Shown here piece after piece: positions 1-9,200 of a stretch of 64,000 bases of DNA. Each line of letters starts with the position of its first letter. The first letter of the stretch is position 1. This DNA comes from JAICMB01 sp035295125. GTDB taxonomy: Bacteria > Acidobacteriota > Terriglobia > Bryobacterales > Bryobacteraceae. Below the pieces are notes generated by a model. The model ran no database searches. It was not told where the DNA came from and worked only from the letters and a program-made list of their open reading frames with translations. Location: NCBI GenBank assembly GCA_035295125.1, contig DATGJP010000095.1:248001-312000 (forward strand). Direction: 5' to 3'. The translations under genes were made by a program, and so were the position numbers.

Positions 1-569
1 GAGCGGATGTTAATGATTGGATTGTCCGGATTGTTGTTGACGTCCGCGTCGGGAGCGAAGACCCAATTCACACCGAGTGCGCTGGCTTCCTTCGCGGTGA
101 ACGCTCCCTCGAATCGCGTATCCTCCAGGTCGCGCGCGGCAGCGAATGCCATGTTGTATGGCCACGCCGTGGTCGATGCCACCCGCATGGACGCGCCACG
201 TTCGAAATCCGCCGAGACCAGTAATGGGACTTTCGCCAGGCGCTGCATGCGATTCAGAAACGCTGCCATGGCATAAGGTTCGGCGGCGCGCACCGACCCA
301 TTCACAGTATGACCAACGACAATCAGTCCTCCGATCTTGAGGTCGCGCACTAAATGCTGGTAATGCTTGAACTGCGCGGATCGGACGTTTACGCTTTCGC
401 CATAACAGGGCATGACGATCAACTGCGCGACCTTCTCGCGCAGCGGCATCGCTTTCATCCACCGCTGAGCGACGGGGTTGATCTTAACTTTGGGAGGTTT
501 CGCCGGAGTAGAAGCCGCCAGATAACAAATCAGAATTGTCACCGCGGAGAAAGTGCGGATCAAGTGCAT
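1..569 (-). CDS. Glycoside hydrolase family 3 protein, N-terminal part (truncated by window edge)
   Basis: The reverse strand from an ATG at 569 reads through to base 1 without a stop, giving 189 codons of a secreted GH3 enzyme. A hydrophobic signal segment covers about residues 5-22. The TIM-barrel start follows: LREKVAQLIV, then a GLIVVG strand, then VSADFERG and finally FAPDADVNNNPDNP near residue 180, all close to the usual GH3 N-terminal pattern. GH3 enzymes hydrolyse beta-linked glucosides, xylosides or N-acetylhexosaminides; the substrate cannot be judged because the nucleophile Asp region lies outside the window. The gene follows the receiver-domain gene by 41 bases on the same strand and may share its transcript. 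Confidence 0.85.
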   Translation of the reverse strand, partial: MHLIRTFSAVTILICYLAASTPAKPPKVKINPVAQRWMKAMPLREKVAQLIVMPCYGESVNVRSAQFKHYQHLVRDLKIGGLIVVGHTVNGSVRAAEPYAMAAFLNRMQRLAKVPLLVSADFERGASMRVASTTAWPYNMAFAAARDLEDTRFEGAFTAKEASALGVNWVFAPDADVNNNPDNPIINIR

Positions 570-610
570 CTGACTTTACTATAACTGGCCCGGTCTGGTT
601 TCCTGAACCG

Positions 611-1054
611 CTAAGCGTTCGCCGTGCGGGCGACGCCTGTCACGCGCTTCTGCGAGCGCGGTGGCTTCCGTGGACTGCCCTTACGCGCAACCCGGGTTAC
701 CGCCCGGATGAGGTGCGCCACTTCCTGCGCGCTCTTCTGTATTACAGCGTCGGCGCCCGTAGTTGCTTCGTTCAATCCCAGCGTATCCGTCCAACCGGAA
801 ATCAAAATGACTGGCGCGCCGATGTGACGCTCGCGCAACTCACGGATGAACGCGATCCCGTCCATGTGAGGCATTCGGTAGCCAGTGACTACAACATCAA
901 ACTGCTGCGCGGTGCATTGCTCAAGAGCTTCCTGCGGTGACAGGCAAGTCTCTACAGTATGGCCTTGTTCCTCGAGCACGGCACGGCGGGCCTTGAGGCC
1001 CATGCTATTGTGATCCACAATCAGAATTCGAGCCGAGACGTTGGATGCTGTCAT
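611..1054 (-). CDS. Stand-alone receiver-domain protein lacking the phosphoacceptor Asp
   Basis: The product has 147 residues and is almost only a CheY-like receiver domain (about residues 9-120), followed by a basic tail. The fold signature is clear: ILIVDHN at 10-16, the loop before YRMPHMDG, ILIS at 83-86 and a Lys at 107. The position that should be the phosphorylated Asp is Gly58 (VVVTGYRMP), and the acidic pair at the N-terminus is Asp-His instead of Asp-Asp. The conserved Ser86 and Lys107 remain. It is therefore probably a pseudo-receiver that does not use the normal His-Asp phosphorelay. No kinase gene is adjacent. The fold call is secure; lack of phosphorylation is inferred from the missing residue. 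Confidence 0.88.
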   Translation of the reverse strand: MTASNVSARILIVDHNSMGLKARRAVLEEQGHTVETCLSPQEALEQCTAQQFDVVVTGYRMPHMDGIAFIRELRERHIGAPVILISGWTDTLGLNEATTGADAVIQKSAQEVAHLIRAVTRVARKGSPRKPPRSQKRVTGVARTANA

Positions 1055-1068
1055 TTGGGACTTCGTGA

Positions 1069-1098
1069 AAATTAGCAGAGCCGTAACCTGAGTGTCAA
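1069..1098 (-). promoter_or_regulatory. Candidate sigma70-type promoter for the receiver gene
   Basis: On the reverse strand a perfect TTGACA (-35, 1093-1098) is followed after 18 bases by TAATTT (1069-1074). It lies 15 bases upstream of the ATG at 1054, so any transcript would have a very short leader. The -10 matches only three of six positions. Confidence 0.4.
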
Positions 1099-1137
1099 TG
1101 AAGTTCTATCGAATTGTAAGATCGCAAGATCCATTTC

Positions 1138-1166
1138 TTGACTCTGCGTCATGAAACCGCTATAGC
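1138..1166 (+). promoter_or_regulatory. Orphan forward-facing promoter-like sequence
   Basis: TTGACT at 1138-1143, a 17-base spacer and TATAGC at 1161-1166 form a good sigma70-like promoter on the plus strand. No plus-strand gene follows: transcription would run antisense into the 3' end of the Ycf48-like gene that starts at 2335. It may be chance or an antisense or small-RNA promoter. Confidence 0.3.
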
Positions 1167-1210
1167 TGTCGCTCCTGCATCATCAGTCAGGAGGCCAACA
1201 ATTATCTGCG

Positions 1211-2335
1211 CTATTCGGTGAGCTTGAGAATCATGCCTGTGTCTGTAACCACCCAGGCGTTGTGGGCATCGACCACTGCTAGCGTCAACTCGCTCGCCAC
1301 TGCACGATAGTCGACATCCATGTCGATCCAGGTGTTGAGCGATCCCGTACGCATCATCTTTACCTTGCCCGGAACCGGAAGATCGTGAGACTTCCCTGGT
1401 AGTTCAATCGCAGCCGCAATAACGTCGTTGTCGTCGAGAATCGCCAAATCGCGCACGCTGCGGTCGGCGGCGAGAGGAAGCGGTTTTGCCTTCGCACCAT
1501 CTTCGAATTGCGCGATCTCCGATGCACCGGCAGCCGAGTTCGGGAGCTGGTACAAACCAAGCGCGTAACTCTTTCCGAACCGGACACGAGTGAGCTCTCC
1601 GAGGCGCCGGATGTCAGCAGAGTCCCAGGTTTCGCCGCCATCCACGGTCTCAAGCAGAATCGTGGTACTCGGCGTGCGTCTCAAACGTGCGCGTTCAGGA
1701 TCCATCCAATCCGGCAAGCGAGGTTGCGGCGGATTCGATGCGCCTACGATCAGGCCATGCCGTTTCTGCCGATCGAATGCGATCCAGTAATAACCGGTTG
1801 TTTCCGCCGAGGTCATCGGCGCCGCCGCCTTCTCCATAGGCTTCCACGTCACCCCGCCATCCCTGGTCTCCAGGACCAACTTGGGAACGCCAACAGCCCA
1901 GCCTCGCTGTTCGCTAACGAACAGAGTGCGAAGTAACCCTTTGTGCTCCGCCAGCCTCTTCCACGTTCGGCCTGAGTCGCCGGAACGCCAGATGCCGCCC
2001 TCCGTGACCATCCAACCGGTGCTGTCATTCAGGAAAAACAGCGAGAGCGGATGTTCTTTCACCTCGACCGTATCCCAAGTAGCACCACCGTTGCCCGTCA
2101 CCAGCACCACGCCCTTGCCGTGTTTGCCTTCCTGCACAATGCCGGCCGCCATGCATCGTTGTGCCGAGGGACATTGAATATCGTTGAACACCAAAGCGGA
2201 GTTGTCTTTGTCGTAGAAGTATTGCATCTTCCACTTCTCGGCGTGCGCCGGAGCCAGGGCGGCCACCAACAGGGCAGTCGAGAACAGCCATCTCGCGCTG
2301 TCTAATCTAGTTCGAAACTCCCGGGGAGTACGCAA
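1211..2335 (-). CDS. Secreted Ycf48/BNR-like beta-propeller protein
   Basis: The protein has 374 residues. A signal peptide covers about 1-32, ending ALAPAHA. The rest carries at least four Ycf48/BNR-type repeats, recognisable by G-G-x-T-W or S-G-x-T-W motifs (GNGGATWDT, SGDSGRTWKR, TRDGGVTWKP, TVDGGETWDS), which form propeller blades. Plant and cyanobacterial Ycf48 assists photosystem II assembly; in soil bacteria such proteins are usually secreted and of unknown role. The start is a TTG with a good GAGGTG ribosome site five bases upstream, and it lies inside the end of the GAF gene (29-base overlap), so the two are probably translated from one mRNA. A later start would lose the signal peptide. 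Confidence 0.85.
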   Translation of the reverse strand: MRTPREFRTRLDSARWLFSTALLVAALAPAHAEKWKMQYFYDKDNSALVFNDIQCPSAQRCMAAGIVQEGKHGKGVVLVTGNGGATWDTVEVKEHPLSLFFLNDSTGWMVTEGGIWRSGDSGRTWKRLAEHKGLLRTLFVSEQRGWAVGVPKLVLETRDGGVTWKPMEKAAAPMTSAETTGYYWIAFDRQKRHGLIVGASNPPQPRLPDWMDPERARLRRTPSTTILLETVDGGETWDSADIRRLGELTRVRFGKSYALGLYQLPNSAAGASEIAQFEDGAKAKPLPLAADRSVRDLAILDDNDVIAAAIELPGKSHDLPVPGKVKMMRTGSLNTWIDMDVDYRAVASELTLAVVDAHNAWVVTDTGMILKLTE

Positions 2336-2885
2336 CTTGCACCTCTTGTTTGGGCGTGTCCAGCCGCGACAGCAGCACCAGGCACCCGATTAGTTCGCCT
2401 ACCGTCGTAAGCAGTTCCATTTCGGCCCCGGAGTGTGGATGCGCGTTGCGATGCTGGACGTTGATAACGCCCGCGACACGGTTCCGGATAATGATCGGCA
2501 CCGAAAGGAAGGCTTCAAACGTGTCTTCGGGGAGATCGCGAAAAAACTTGAATCGCGGATCGTGATAGGATTCGCGCGAAATAGCCAACAAACGGCGTTC
2601 GCGTGCTACCCAGCCCGTCAGACCTTCATTTAACGTGAGGCGCACCTTCCCGACTGCTTCAGGATGGGGATTGTTGGATGCTTTCAGGACGAGCTCATCG
2701 TTTTCCAGAAGGTATACCAGGCACGAATCGCAGGCCATAAACTCAACGACGAGCGAGACCACCGCCTGGAGTACATCGCGGGTATTCTGGTCGCCGCGGA
2801 CAAGAAAGCGGCTGATCTTCTGCAGAAGCCGAAGCTGCTGCTCCGTATGCTCGAGCTTTTGCTCGAGTTCTTTCGCTCTGGACAC
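2307..2885 (-). CDS. GAF-domain sensor-like protein
   Basis: The 192-residue protein begins with a short heptad-like coiled coil (residues 3-25) followed by one GAF domain (about 26-175). Typical GAF features are the strand CDSCLVYLLE, the loop GLTGWVARERR, then FEAFLSVPII and AGVINVQHR near the end. GAF domains bind small ligands or cyclic nucleotides and normally regulate an attached output domain; none is present here, so this is a stand-alone sensor or adaptor, probably cytoplasmic. The start is a GTG at 2885. It precedes and overlaps the Ycf48-like gene, suggesting a two-gene operon. Ligand unknown. Confidence 0.85.
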   Translation of the reverse strand: MSRAKELEQKLEHTEQQLRLLQKISRFLVRGDQNTRDVLQAVVSLVVEFMACDSCLVYLLENDELVLKASNNPHPEAVGKVRLTLNEGLTGWVARERRLLAISRESYHDPRFKFFRDLPEDTFEAFLSVPIIIRNRVAGVINVQHRNAHPHSGAEMELLTTVGELIGCLVLLSRLDTPKQEVQVAYSPGVSN

Positions 2886-3001
2886 GACCTACATTATCGC
2901 GCGATAACGTCTGGAGGGTGAGGCGAAGTCCGGAACGCCTGAGACCTGCGTAGACTGTAAGCATGAGCCTGTTGGCGTTTTGACGCGGGCGGATATAAAC
3001 A

Positions 3002-3748
3002 ATGTTCGATTTTGCCAGCCGCTTTACGGTAATCGGCGAAGATACCAGCGACCTTCTCGAGTCGATTCAGAATACCTTCGATATCCGGTTTACTGCGGAC
3101 GATTGCTTGCCGGAAACCGTTGGGAAGCTGTGCGATCTGGTAAAGAATCGACTGCGAGGGACAAAGCCATCACGATGTATGAGCAGCGTGGTCTTCTATA
3201 GCGTCCGTCGAACGATGATCGAAGTAACAGGATCGCGCGTGGAGGAAATCCTGCCAGCGGCTAGACTTGAAAGCTTGCTTTCAAGCGGTAGGAAACGGCG
3301 AAAGGAATGGGACGCGATGGGTACGCAGATCGGGCTCGAACTGCCGAAACTGGCCTTTTCCAGTCGCATGGAAGCGTGCCTCGCCATCGCTCATATCACG
3401 CCGGCTGTGGCCTTGATCGTTCTCATCGCTTCGAAGCTGCGGTTCGATGCCGGCATATGGCTGTTGATCCTTTTTATGATCGCCGCCGGAACACTGATCG
3501 TTTGGGTGGGCACTCGGTCCAAGCTGCAGTCAGTCGCAACCAACTTGCCGCGAAGATGCGACACTGTTCGGGGCCTCGTGAAGAGTATCGTCTCCAGGAA
3601 CTTCGGAATTCTGTGTGCAGGTATCGGGGGTTGGAATGATCGAGAAGTATGGGAGGCTCTCCGCCAATTGATCGCCGACGAAACATCAACGAACCTGGAA
3701 AAGATAATGCCGGACACGCCTTTCCCGGACGGGCTCGGTATTTTCTGA
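3002..3748 (+). CDS. Membrane protein with an acyl-carrier-like N-terminus, function unknown
   Basis: The product has 248 residues and was not recognised as a named family. Residues 1-55 (SDLLESIQNTFDIRFTADD then TVGKLCDLVKNRL) resemble the second half of an acyl carrier protein, but the Asp-Ser-Leu phosphopantetheine site is absent. Residues 60-120 are basic and amphipathic and include an IEVTGSRVEEILPAARLESLL segment. Two hydrophobic helices follow at about 130-150 and 154-176, then a cytoplasm-like tail ending in IADETSTNLEKI. Only weak sequence resemblance supports the carrier idea. It stands alone, between two convergent or divergent neighbours. Translation starts at an ATG just after the preceding in-frame stop. 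Confidence 0.7.
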   Translation: MFDFASRFTVIGEDTSDLLESIQNTFDIRFTADDCLPETVGKLCDLVKNRLRGTKPSRCMSSVVFYSVRRTMIEVTGSRVEEILPAARLESLLSSGRKRRKEWDAMGTQIGLELPKLAFSSRMEACLAIAHITPAVALIVLIASKLRFDAGIWLLILFMIAAGTLIVWVGTRSKLQSVATNLPRRCDTVRGLVKSIVSRNFGILCAGIGGWNDREVWEALRQLIADETSTNLEKIMPDTPFPDGLGIF

Positions 3749-3772
3749 CAATCCCTTTTGAGGGACGCCCGC

Positions 3773-5968
3773 TTAACGCGTAACTTCAGGATTCCCAGTA
3801 GGCGGCGGAGCGTGATCGTTGGCCGCAGGCGGGCCGAGCAGTTCCGTCAGCACAGGCTTCAATGCATGTGCCCAGACCTGGTACCCCTTCACAGTCGGAT
3901 GTAGTTTGTCATGCGCGTTCATGATCCCTTCGAATAGCGTCCCATCGCTGCTCGCGAGCCTGTCGTTAATGTTCAGATACCGGATGGTCCGCCCATCGGC
4001 TAACCGCGACAGGTTTTTGTTGATCTTGTCGATGACCGGTATGAGCGTCATATGGTCGTTCCGCGGAAAGATTCCCATGACAATCACCGTGGCGGCCGGC
4101 GCTTTGGCGCGGATCACGCGCACAATCGCCTCCAGGCCGCGCGTTACTTCGTGCGCTTTCGCGTCGACATCCCCTTCCAGCGAGGCACTCCCGACGTTGT
4201 TCGTCCCGGCCAGCAACACGACCACTTTTGGATTTACTCCGTCCAACTCGCCATTCTCCAGACGCCATAAAATGTTCTGGGTCTGATCGGCTCCCCATCC
4301 GAAGTCGGCCGCATTCCAGCCGTGAAAGTTCTGCTGCCAGTTCGCGAGCAGGTCGGGATAATCGGTCGCGCCCCACCGCCGCGCGATCGAATCGCCTTCA
4401 AAGTAGACATCAATGCCGCCCTGCTTGGCTTTCGCAAGAAGTTGCGAGTGAGCGACGAGGGAGTTTGCGTCCGTTCGGAAGACCGGCTGGTCCGCCGGAA
4501 GGCGCCACGGCGCCGGGTGATAATCGAACCATTTGTCCGCCCAGGGGATGAAGTACTTCCAGTTGGGCGCATCCGTATGCCCGCCGTCGTGCTGCCGCCA
4601 CGCAAGTTGCCCATCGAGGAGCCCATGATTCACCGGCGGCATCATAGCGGTGCGATAGTCCTCGGCGACCCCGAGATCTTTCGCGCCGAGCAACCTGAAC
4701 ACGGGCTCGGCCGCGACGGTCGCCATGAAACTGCCGCGTTGGTCGAGCCATTTGGCATCGCCTTTTTCAGGGACCCCATAGCTGATGAACGTCAACCTCG
4801 GCGCGCACAAAGCAATCAGCTCGTTCGAATCGGCCGGTAAATCGCCAGCCGTCTTGCTTCCGAACGAAGCCTCGCTCGCGCCATACTTTAGGAAGTTGCC
4901 GGCCATCCAGTGATACTCGCCGGAGCCTGTCAGGTTCTCCACGGCCTCCCCAAAGTTGCGCCGGTGCGGTTTGGCGCCACCTTCCCCGGAGGAACCCACG
5001 AGCACAACGGCGAAGCGTGAATCGAACGCCATGGTGACAAGCGCGGCCTTGCCGTAACGCGAGACGCCTTCGATACCGGCGTGGCGTGCATCGATCGCCT
5101 TGTCGGTTTCCAGGTAATCGAGAGCGCGGGAAGCGCCCCAGCCCCATGCGCGCAGCGATCCCCAGTCATCCGGTTTTCGAGGCTGCCCCTTGTTCGTTAG
5201 CCCGATGATTCCCTTCGTCAGGCCAGCGCCGTTATCGGGTTGAATGCTGCCCGGATCGAGTAGCGCATAAGCCCATCCGCCTGCGATGAGTTGCTCGGTC
5301 GAAGGCGGGTCAGTCCCTAGCGCGGCCTTCAACTCGGGCCGGCTGGCGAACATTTCGGCCATTCGCTTGAGAAACGCAGCGCTGCCGAACATGACCATCA
5401 CCGGCACGGGACCCTTCGTGTTTGCCGGCGTCACCAGCGTCATTTGAATGTCCACGTCGATGGCGGGGCAAGAGGAATTGTCCGCATGTCCGACGAGCTG
5501 CTTTTCGATCGCGGGGAAAACGCCGATTTTCGTGTTGGCGGTGCTTTTGACGGACCAGGTCACCTTCGGCACGTTGGGTGGAACGCGGCCGAGAACTTCA
5601 CGCTCGAAATCTTCGATGATCTCGGGGCGACGCTCGTTCCACCACTGGTTCGCCGTAGTGACTTTCTGCCCGTTCTTCAACGTGAGCGCATCGGGAAGAC
5701 TCGGGAAAGGATTGGCAAGCGACTCTTCGTAGTTGGCGTGATTCGGGGCATTCTCGTTGCCGCTCGGGCCCGCCCGGAGGGCCTTGATGCCGAGTTGCTC
5801 CATCATGTTTTGATGGTCCTGGGTGGCGGTCCAGTTCATCGGCTGGCAGCCGCTCGTAGCCGGACTGTCTGACTGCTGCGCCGAGACGAATCGACAATTG
5901 ATGAGCGCTACGGCGGTGAATACAGCGAATTTGAAGACTGATGGTCTCGAATGCAGCGACGCAGTCAT
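3773..5968 (-). CDS. Secreted two-domain esterase: CE15 glucuronoyl-esterase-like plus SGNH/GDSL hydrolase
   Basis: The chosen ATG at 5968 has GAGG eight bases upstream and opens a signal peptide ending near VSA-QQ (about residue 30); the frame is open further upstream but without a better start. Residues 80-490 form an alpha/beta hydrolase of the CE15 type: G-V-S-R-Y-G-K at 301-307 carries the nucleophile Ser303, and QHDGGH near 459-464 carries the His. Residues 510-725 form an SGNH hydrolase: GDS at 525-527, a GADQ glycine block, GTNN at 588-591 and DKLHP near the end (block V). CE15 enzymes cleave lignin-glucuronoxylan esters and SGNH partners often remove acetyl groups, so a hemicellulose role is likely but inferred. 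The protein has 731 residues. Confidence 0.87.
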   Translation of the reverse strand: MTASLHSRPSVFKFAVFTAVALINCRFVSAQQSDSPATSGCQPMNWTATQDHQNMMEQLGIKALRAGPSGNENAPNHANYEESLANPFPSLPDALTLKNGQKVTTANQWWNERRPEIIEDFEREVLGRVPPNVPKVTWSVKSTANTKIGVFPAIEKQLVGHADNSSCPAIDVDIQMTLVTPANTKGPVPVMVMFGSAAFLKRMAEMFASRPELKAALGTDPPSTEQLIAGGWAYALLDPGSIQPDNGAGLTKGIIGLTNKGQPRKPDDWGSLRAWGWGASRALDYLETDKAIDARHAGIEGVSRYGKAALVTMAFDSRFAVVLVGSSGEGGAKPHRRNFGEAVENLTGSGEYHWMAGNFLKYGASEASFGSKTAGDLPADSNELIALCAPRLTFISYGVPEKGDAKWLDQRGSFMATVAAEPVFRLLGAKDLGVAEDYRTAMMPPVNHGLLDGQLAWRQHDGGHTDAPNWKYFIPWADKWFDYHPAPWRLPADQPVFRTDANSLVAHSQLLAKAKQGGIDVYFEGDSIARRWGATDYPDLLANWQQNFHGWNAADFGWGADQTQNILWRLENGELDGVNPKVVVLLAGTNNVGSASLEGDVDAKAHEVTRGLEAIVRVIRAKAPAATVIVMGIFPRNDHMTLIPVIDKINKNLSRLADGRTIRYLNINDRLASSDGTLFEGIMNAHDKLHPTVKGYQVWAHALKPVLTELLGPPAANDHAPPPTGNPEVTR

Positions 5969-6062
5969 GTTTGAGCCTCGAACAAAATGGTATCGGAGAA
6001 TGCCCCGCGGACGCCAGCGCGCTGGGTTTTTCGACCGATATAATCGCTCTTGTTCGCAACGC

Positions 6063-6160
6063 GCAGGCGAAACCGCCTGCTCCGCAGCATAGCCGCAACT
6101 AACGGAAACTCCCGGGTTGGAAAAGGTGGGGCAGGCTGAAGGCCTGCTCCACCCTTCCAT
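6063..6160. repeat. Intergenic palindromic repeat cluster (REP-like), copy A
   Basis: GCAGGCGAAACCGCCTGC at 6063-6080 is a 7-base stem with an AAAC loop. About 50 bases on, GGGTTGGAAAAGGTGGGGC is followed by a second hairpin, GCAGGC-tgaag-GCCTGC (6126-6142). Both modules recur elsewhere in the window (see the repeat entries near 26.2, 31.2, 33.9, 39.2, 46.8, 48.8 and 59.8 kb). Confidence 0.75.
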
Positions 6161-6251
6161 ATCCTCCAAATCGTCGCGGGACGCGAAGAGTCAGAGGCTG
6201 CGCAATACTTCGAGTGCCGGCTTTATGCGGGCGGTATCAAATCAGCGACCG

Positions 6252-9200
6252 CTAAAAGATGTACTTCAGCTCGAGTTGCAGCCTTCGCGGGTAATTCGCC
6301 TGAATCGATCCGATGCACTGGCCGAAGTTCACGTTCGTGAAGCTCACGCTGGGGGCCGGGTACAGCGGATGGTTCAAAGCATTGAGCGCCTGCGCGCTGA
6401 AGCGGAGGATGTGGTTTTCACGGATGCGGGTGTCCTTGTTAATGGACACATCCACGTTGTTGCTGCGCGGACCGCGCAGACCGGAGAACCGATACGGGTT
6501 CACGCGGTAGTGGTTGGCCGGCTGTGCCGAGGAAGCGGTCACGAAGGGCGAGGTGTTGAACCAGCGGTCCGCTGTCCGCTCGTCTAACGGGCGAATTGCC
6601 GTGCTCGGATCGGCGGTCAGAAAGTAATCGCCGCTGTTGTCGCGCGTGGTGCGGGCGAAATTGAAGAACGGCGATTGAATCGCCGTTAGGCTGATCGGAA
6701 AGCCGCTCGAGAATGCCCACGAACCGCTGACCTCCCAGCCGCCTACCAGCCGCTCCACTAACCCATGCGTGTTCGAAAGCAGCGCCCGTCCCTTGCCGAA
6801 GGGAAATTGATAGATCCAGGCGGTGGTGATGCGGTGCGGAATGTCCTGATCGGAGATCTCGCGCGAAGGCATTGGATCGGCCATGTTCAGGTACTCGATG
6901 GCTTGCATGGTCTTCGAGTACGTGTAATTGGCTGATACCATCAGACCCCGCGAGAGCCGCTTGTCGGCGCGCAACTGCAGCGAATGGTACCAGGAATAAC
7001 CCTGATTCGTGGTCGTGCCAATCGACCCGTATTGCGGATATGGCAGCAGCAACTGCCAGCGGGCGATGGTCGTACTGGTGAAGCTGGCCGGGGTGCCCAG
7101 CGGCATCGTCAAACCGTAGAACGGATTAGGAACCGATCCTGTGATATAGCCGTTGCCACAACCCTGTCCGGTCGTGCAGGTGTTCGAGTTGTCCCGGGTT
7201 GGGAGCGTGCTCAGATATTGATCTGGCAGAGCGTTGAGGTTTCGGAAGATCTCCTGGTGAATCCCCTTGTTTCCGACGTACGCGCCCTCGATCACTACTC
7301 CGCCCGGCAATTGACGCTGAACGTCAAATTGCCAGCGGTACATGGTCGGCATGAGCGGGTTCTGGTTGAACACGTTGGTCACGTTCTGGCCCGTGTAGGT
7401 CTGTCCGCCCAGGGTGTTCCCGACGGGCTGCAGCAGACTGTCGAACGGATTCGAAAGCGTCCGCACGAGTGTTGTTCCATCGGCGGCGAACGCGCTGAAT
7501 GGGGTTTGCTGGCTATAGCCGGCCTGGTAGACATCGCCCCGCCGCTCACCCAGGAATCCCTGGTAGATGCCGAATCCGCCGCGCAGGACCGTTTTGTTTG
7601 TCAATTGGTATGCGAAGCCGAAACGTGGCAACAGGTTCCTCTTGGGCGTGTTGTATAGTTCGCCCGAAGTGCCCACGCCCGCAAACGTCAGCCCTCCCTT
7701 AACCTGCCATTGGCCTGCCGGCAGAATCATTTGGGACGCGGTACTTGAAGCGTATGCCGCCTGGGCCGCAGCCGCGAAGGGTGGCACGTAGGCCGGATCG
7801 AAAGCCTTAACGCTGCGGTCGTACCGTTCCGTCAAAGGCGTTTCGAATTCCCAGCGTAAACCGAGATTCAGGGTCAGTTTCTTGGTGACCTTCCAGTCAT
7901 CCTGGAGGTAAAAGCCCCAGGCCATCGACTGCTCGGCGTAGTTGCCCGGAATGTTCACATAGGTATTGGATACGCTCGGAATGCCCAACAGAAGTGCTGC
8001 CACCGACTGGCCGATGTTGCTGGGAGCGGTCGGCGAATTGTCCTGCGGACCTCGCGTGTAGGTCGCGTCAAAGTTGAATCGGCCGGTCTGGTCGCCGGCG
8101 AAGAAACCGTCGGTTTCCCTGTAGGAGCGAAACTCCATACCCGCGCGAAGCGAGTGTGTGCCAAAAGTCTTGCTCAACGTGGCCTCCAGCGAATGCGTGT
8201 CAACGGGACGGTACTCGCCGGTACTGTTGCCCGTGCCGAGATAGTTGCTCAGATCGACGCGGGGGAAACGCCGGATATTCGCCGGAATCAGGTTGTTATA
8301 GGAAGCCGGAAAGCCCAGCGTGGTGAGATCGAACCCTTGGGCGTCCGGATTGTTGTCCGAAAAACGGACAAAACGGTTGTACCCATAGCGGACGTCAAAC
8401 ACCGTGGTGGGGTTCAGAATGAAAGTATCATCGAAGACCGCGTTGTGCGATTCGAACGCAAACGCAGTCCCGGTCGAAACGTTGTTGAAGTAGTTGTTGT
8501 AGTTACTGTTGCGAATGTACTTGCTGTAACGGGCGTACAGTCGCTGTTTGTCACCGATGTTGTGATCGATGCGTCCGGTGGTGGTGTAGTACTTGGCTTT
8601 CTCGGCCAAATCCGGCTCGAGCATGTTGTTGGTGAAATCCGACAATGCCGACCCCGCCGAACTTGGCGTCGGATAGTAGTCGTTCAGGATCTTCATGCCG
8701 ACGGGATTCCAAAGGTTTTTGGGGATCTTGTTATTGGGGAATGGATCTTCCACAAATCGTGAGCCGACCTTCTGCCGGCTGTACGGATTGTAGATCTGGT
8801 AAGCCGACCCAAGGTTCAGCAGTGCTGAGAAATCACCGTTCTTCATGTCCGGGGTAGGCACGTTGGGTGTGGTGGCGTCGTAGCGCGGCCGAGAGTCGTG
8901 GATACCCTCATAGCCGAACATGAAGAAGGTTTTGTTCTTGCCGTTGTAGATCTTGGGAAGCCAGACGGGCCCGCCCACCGTGCCGCCCCAGCGGTCGAAG
9001 CGAAAGTCCGGCGTGGGATTGCCCACCTTGTTCACGTAGAAATCGTTGGACCAAAAGTCCTTACGCTGGAAGCCGTAATACACGGTCCCATGAAATTCGT
9101 TGGTGCCAGACTTGGTGCTCAAATTGGTCACGCCGCCCGCGGTGTTGCCCACCGCCGCATCGAAGGTTGCGGTCTGTACTTTGAACTCCGCCAGCATGTC

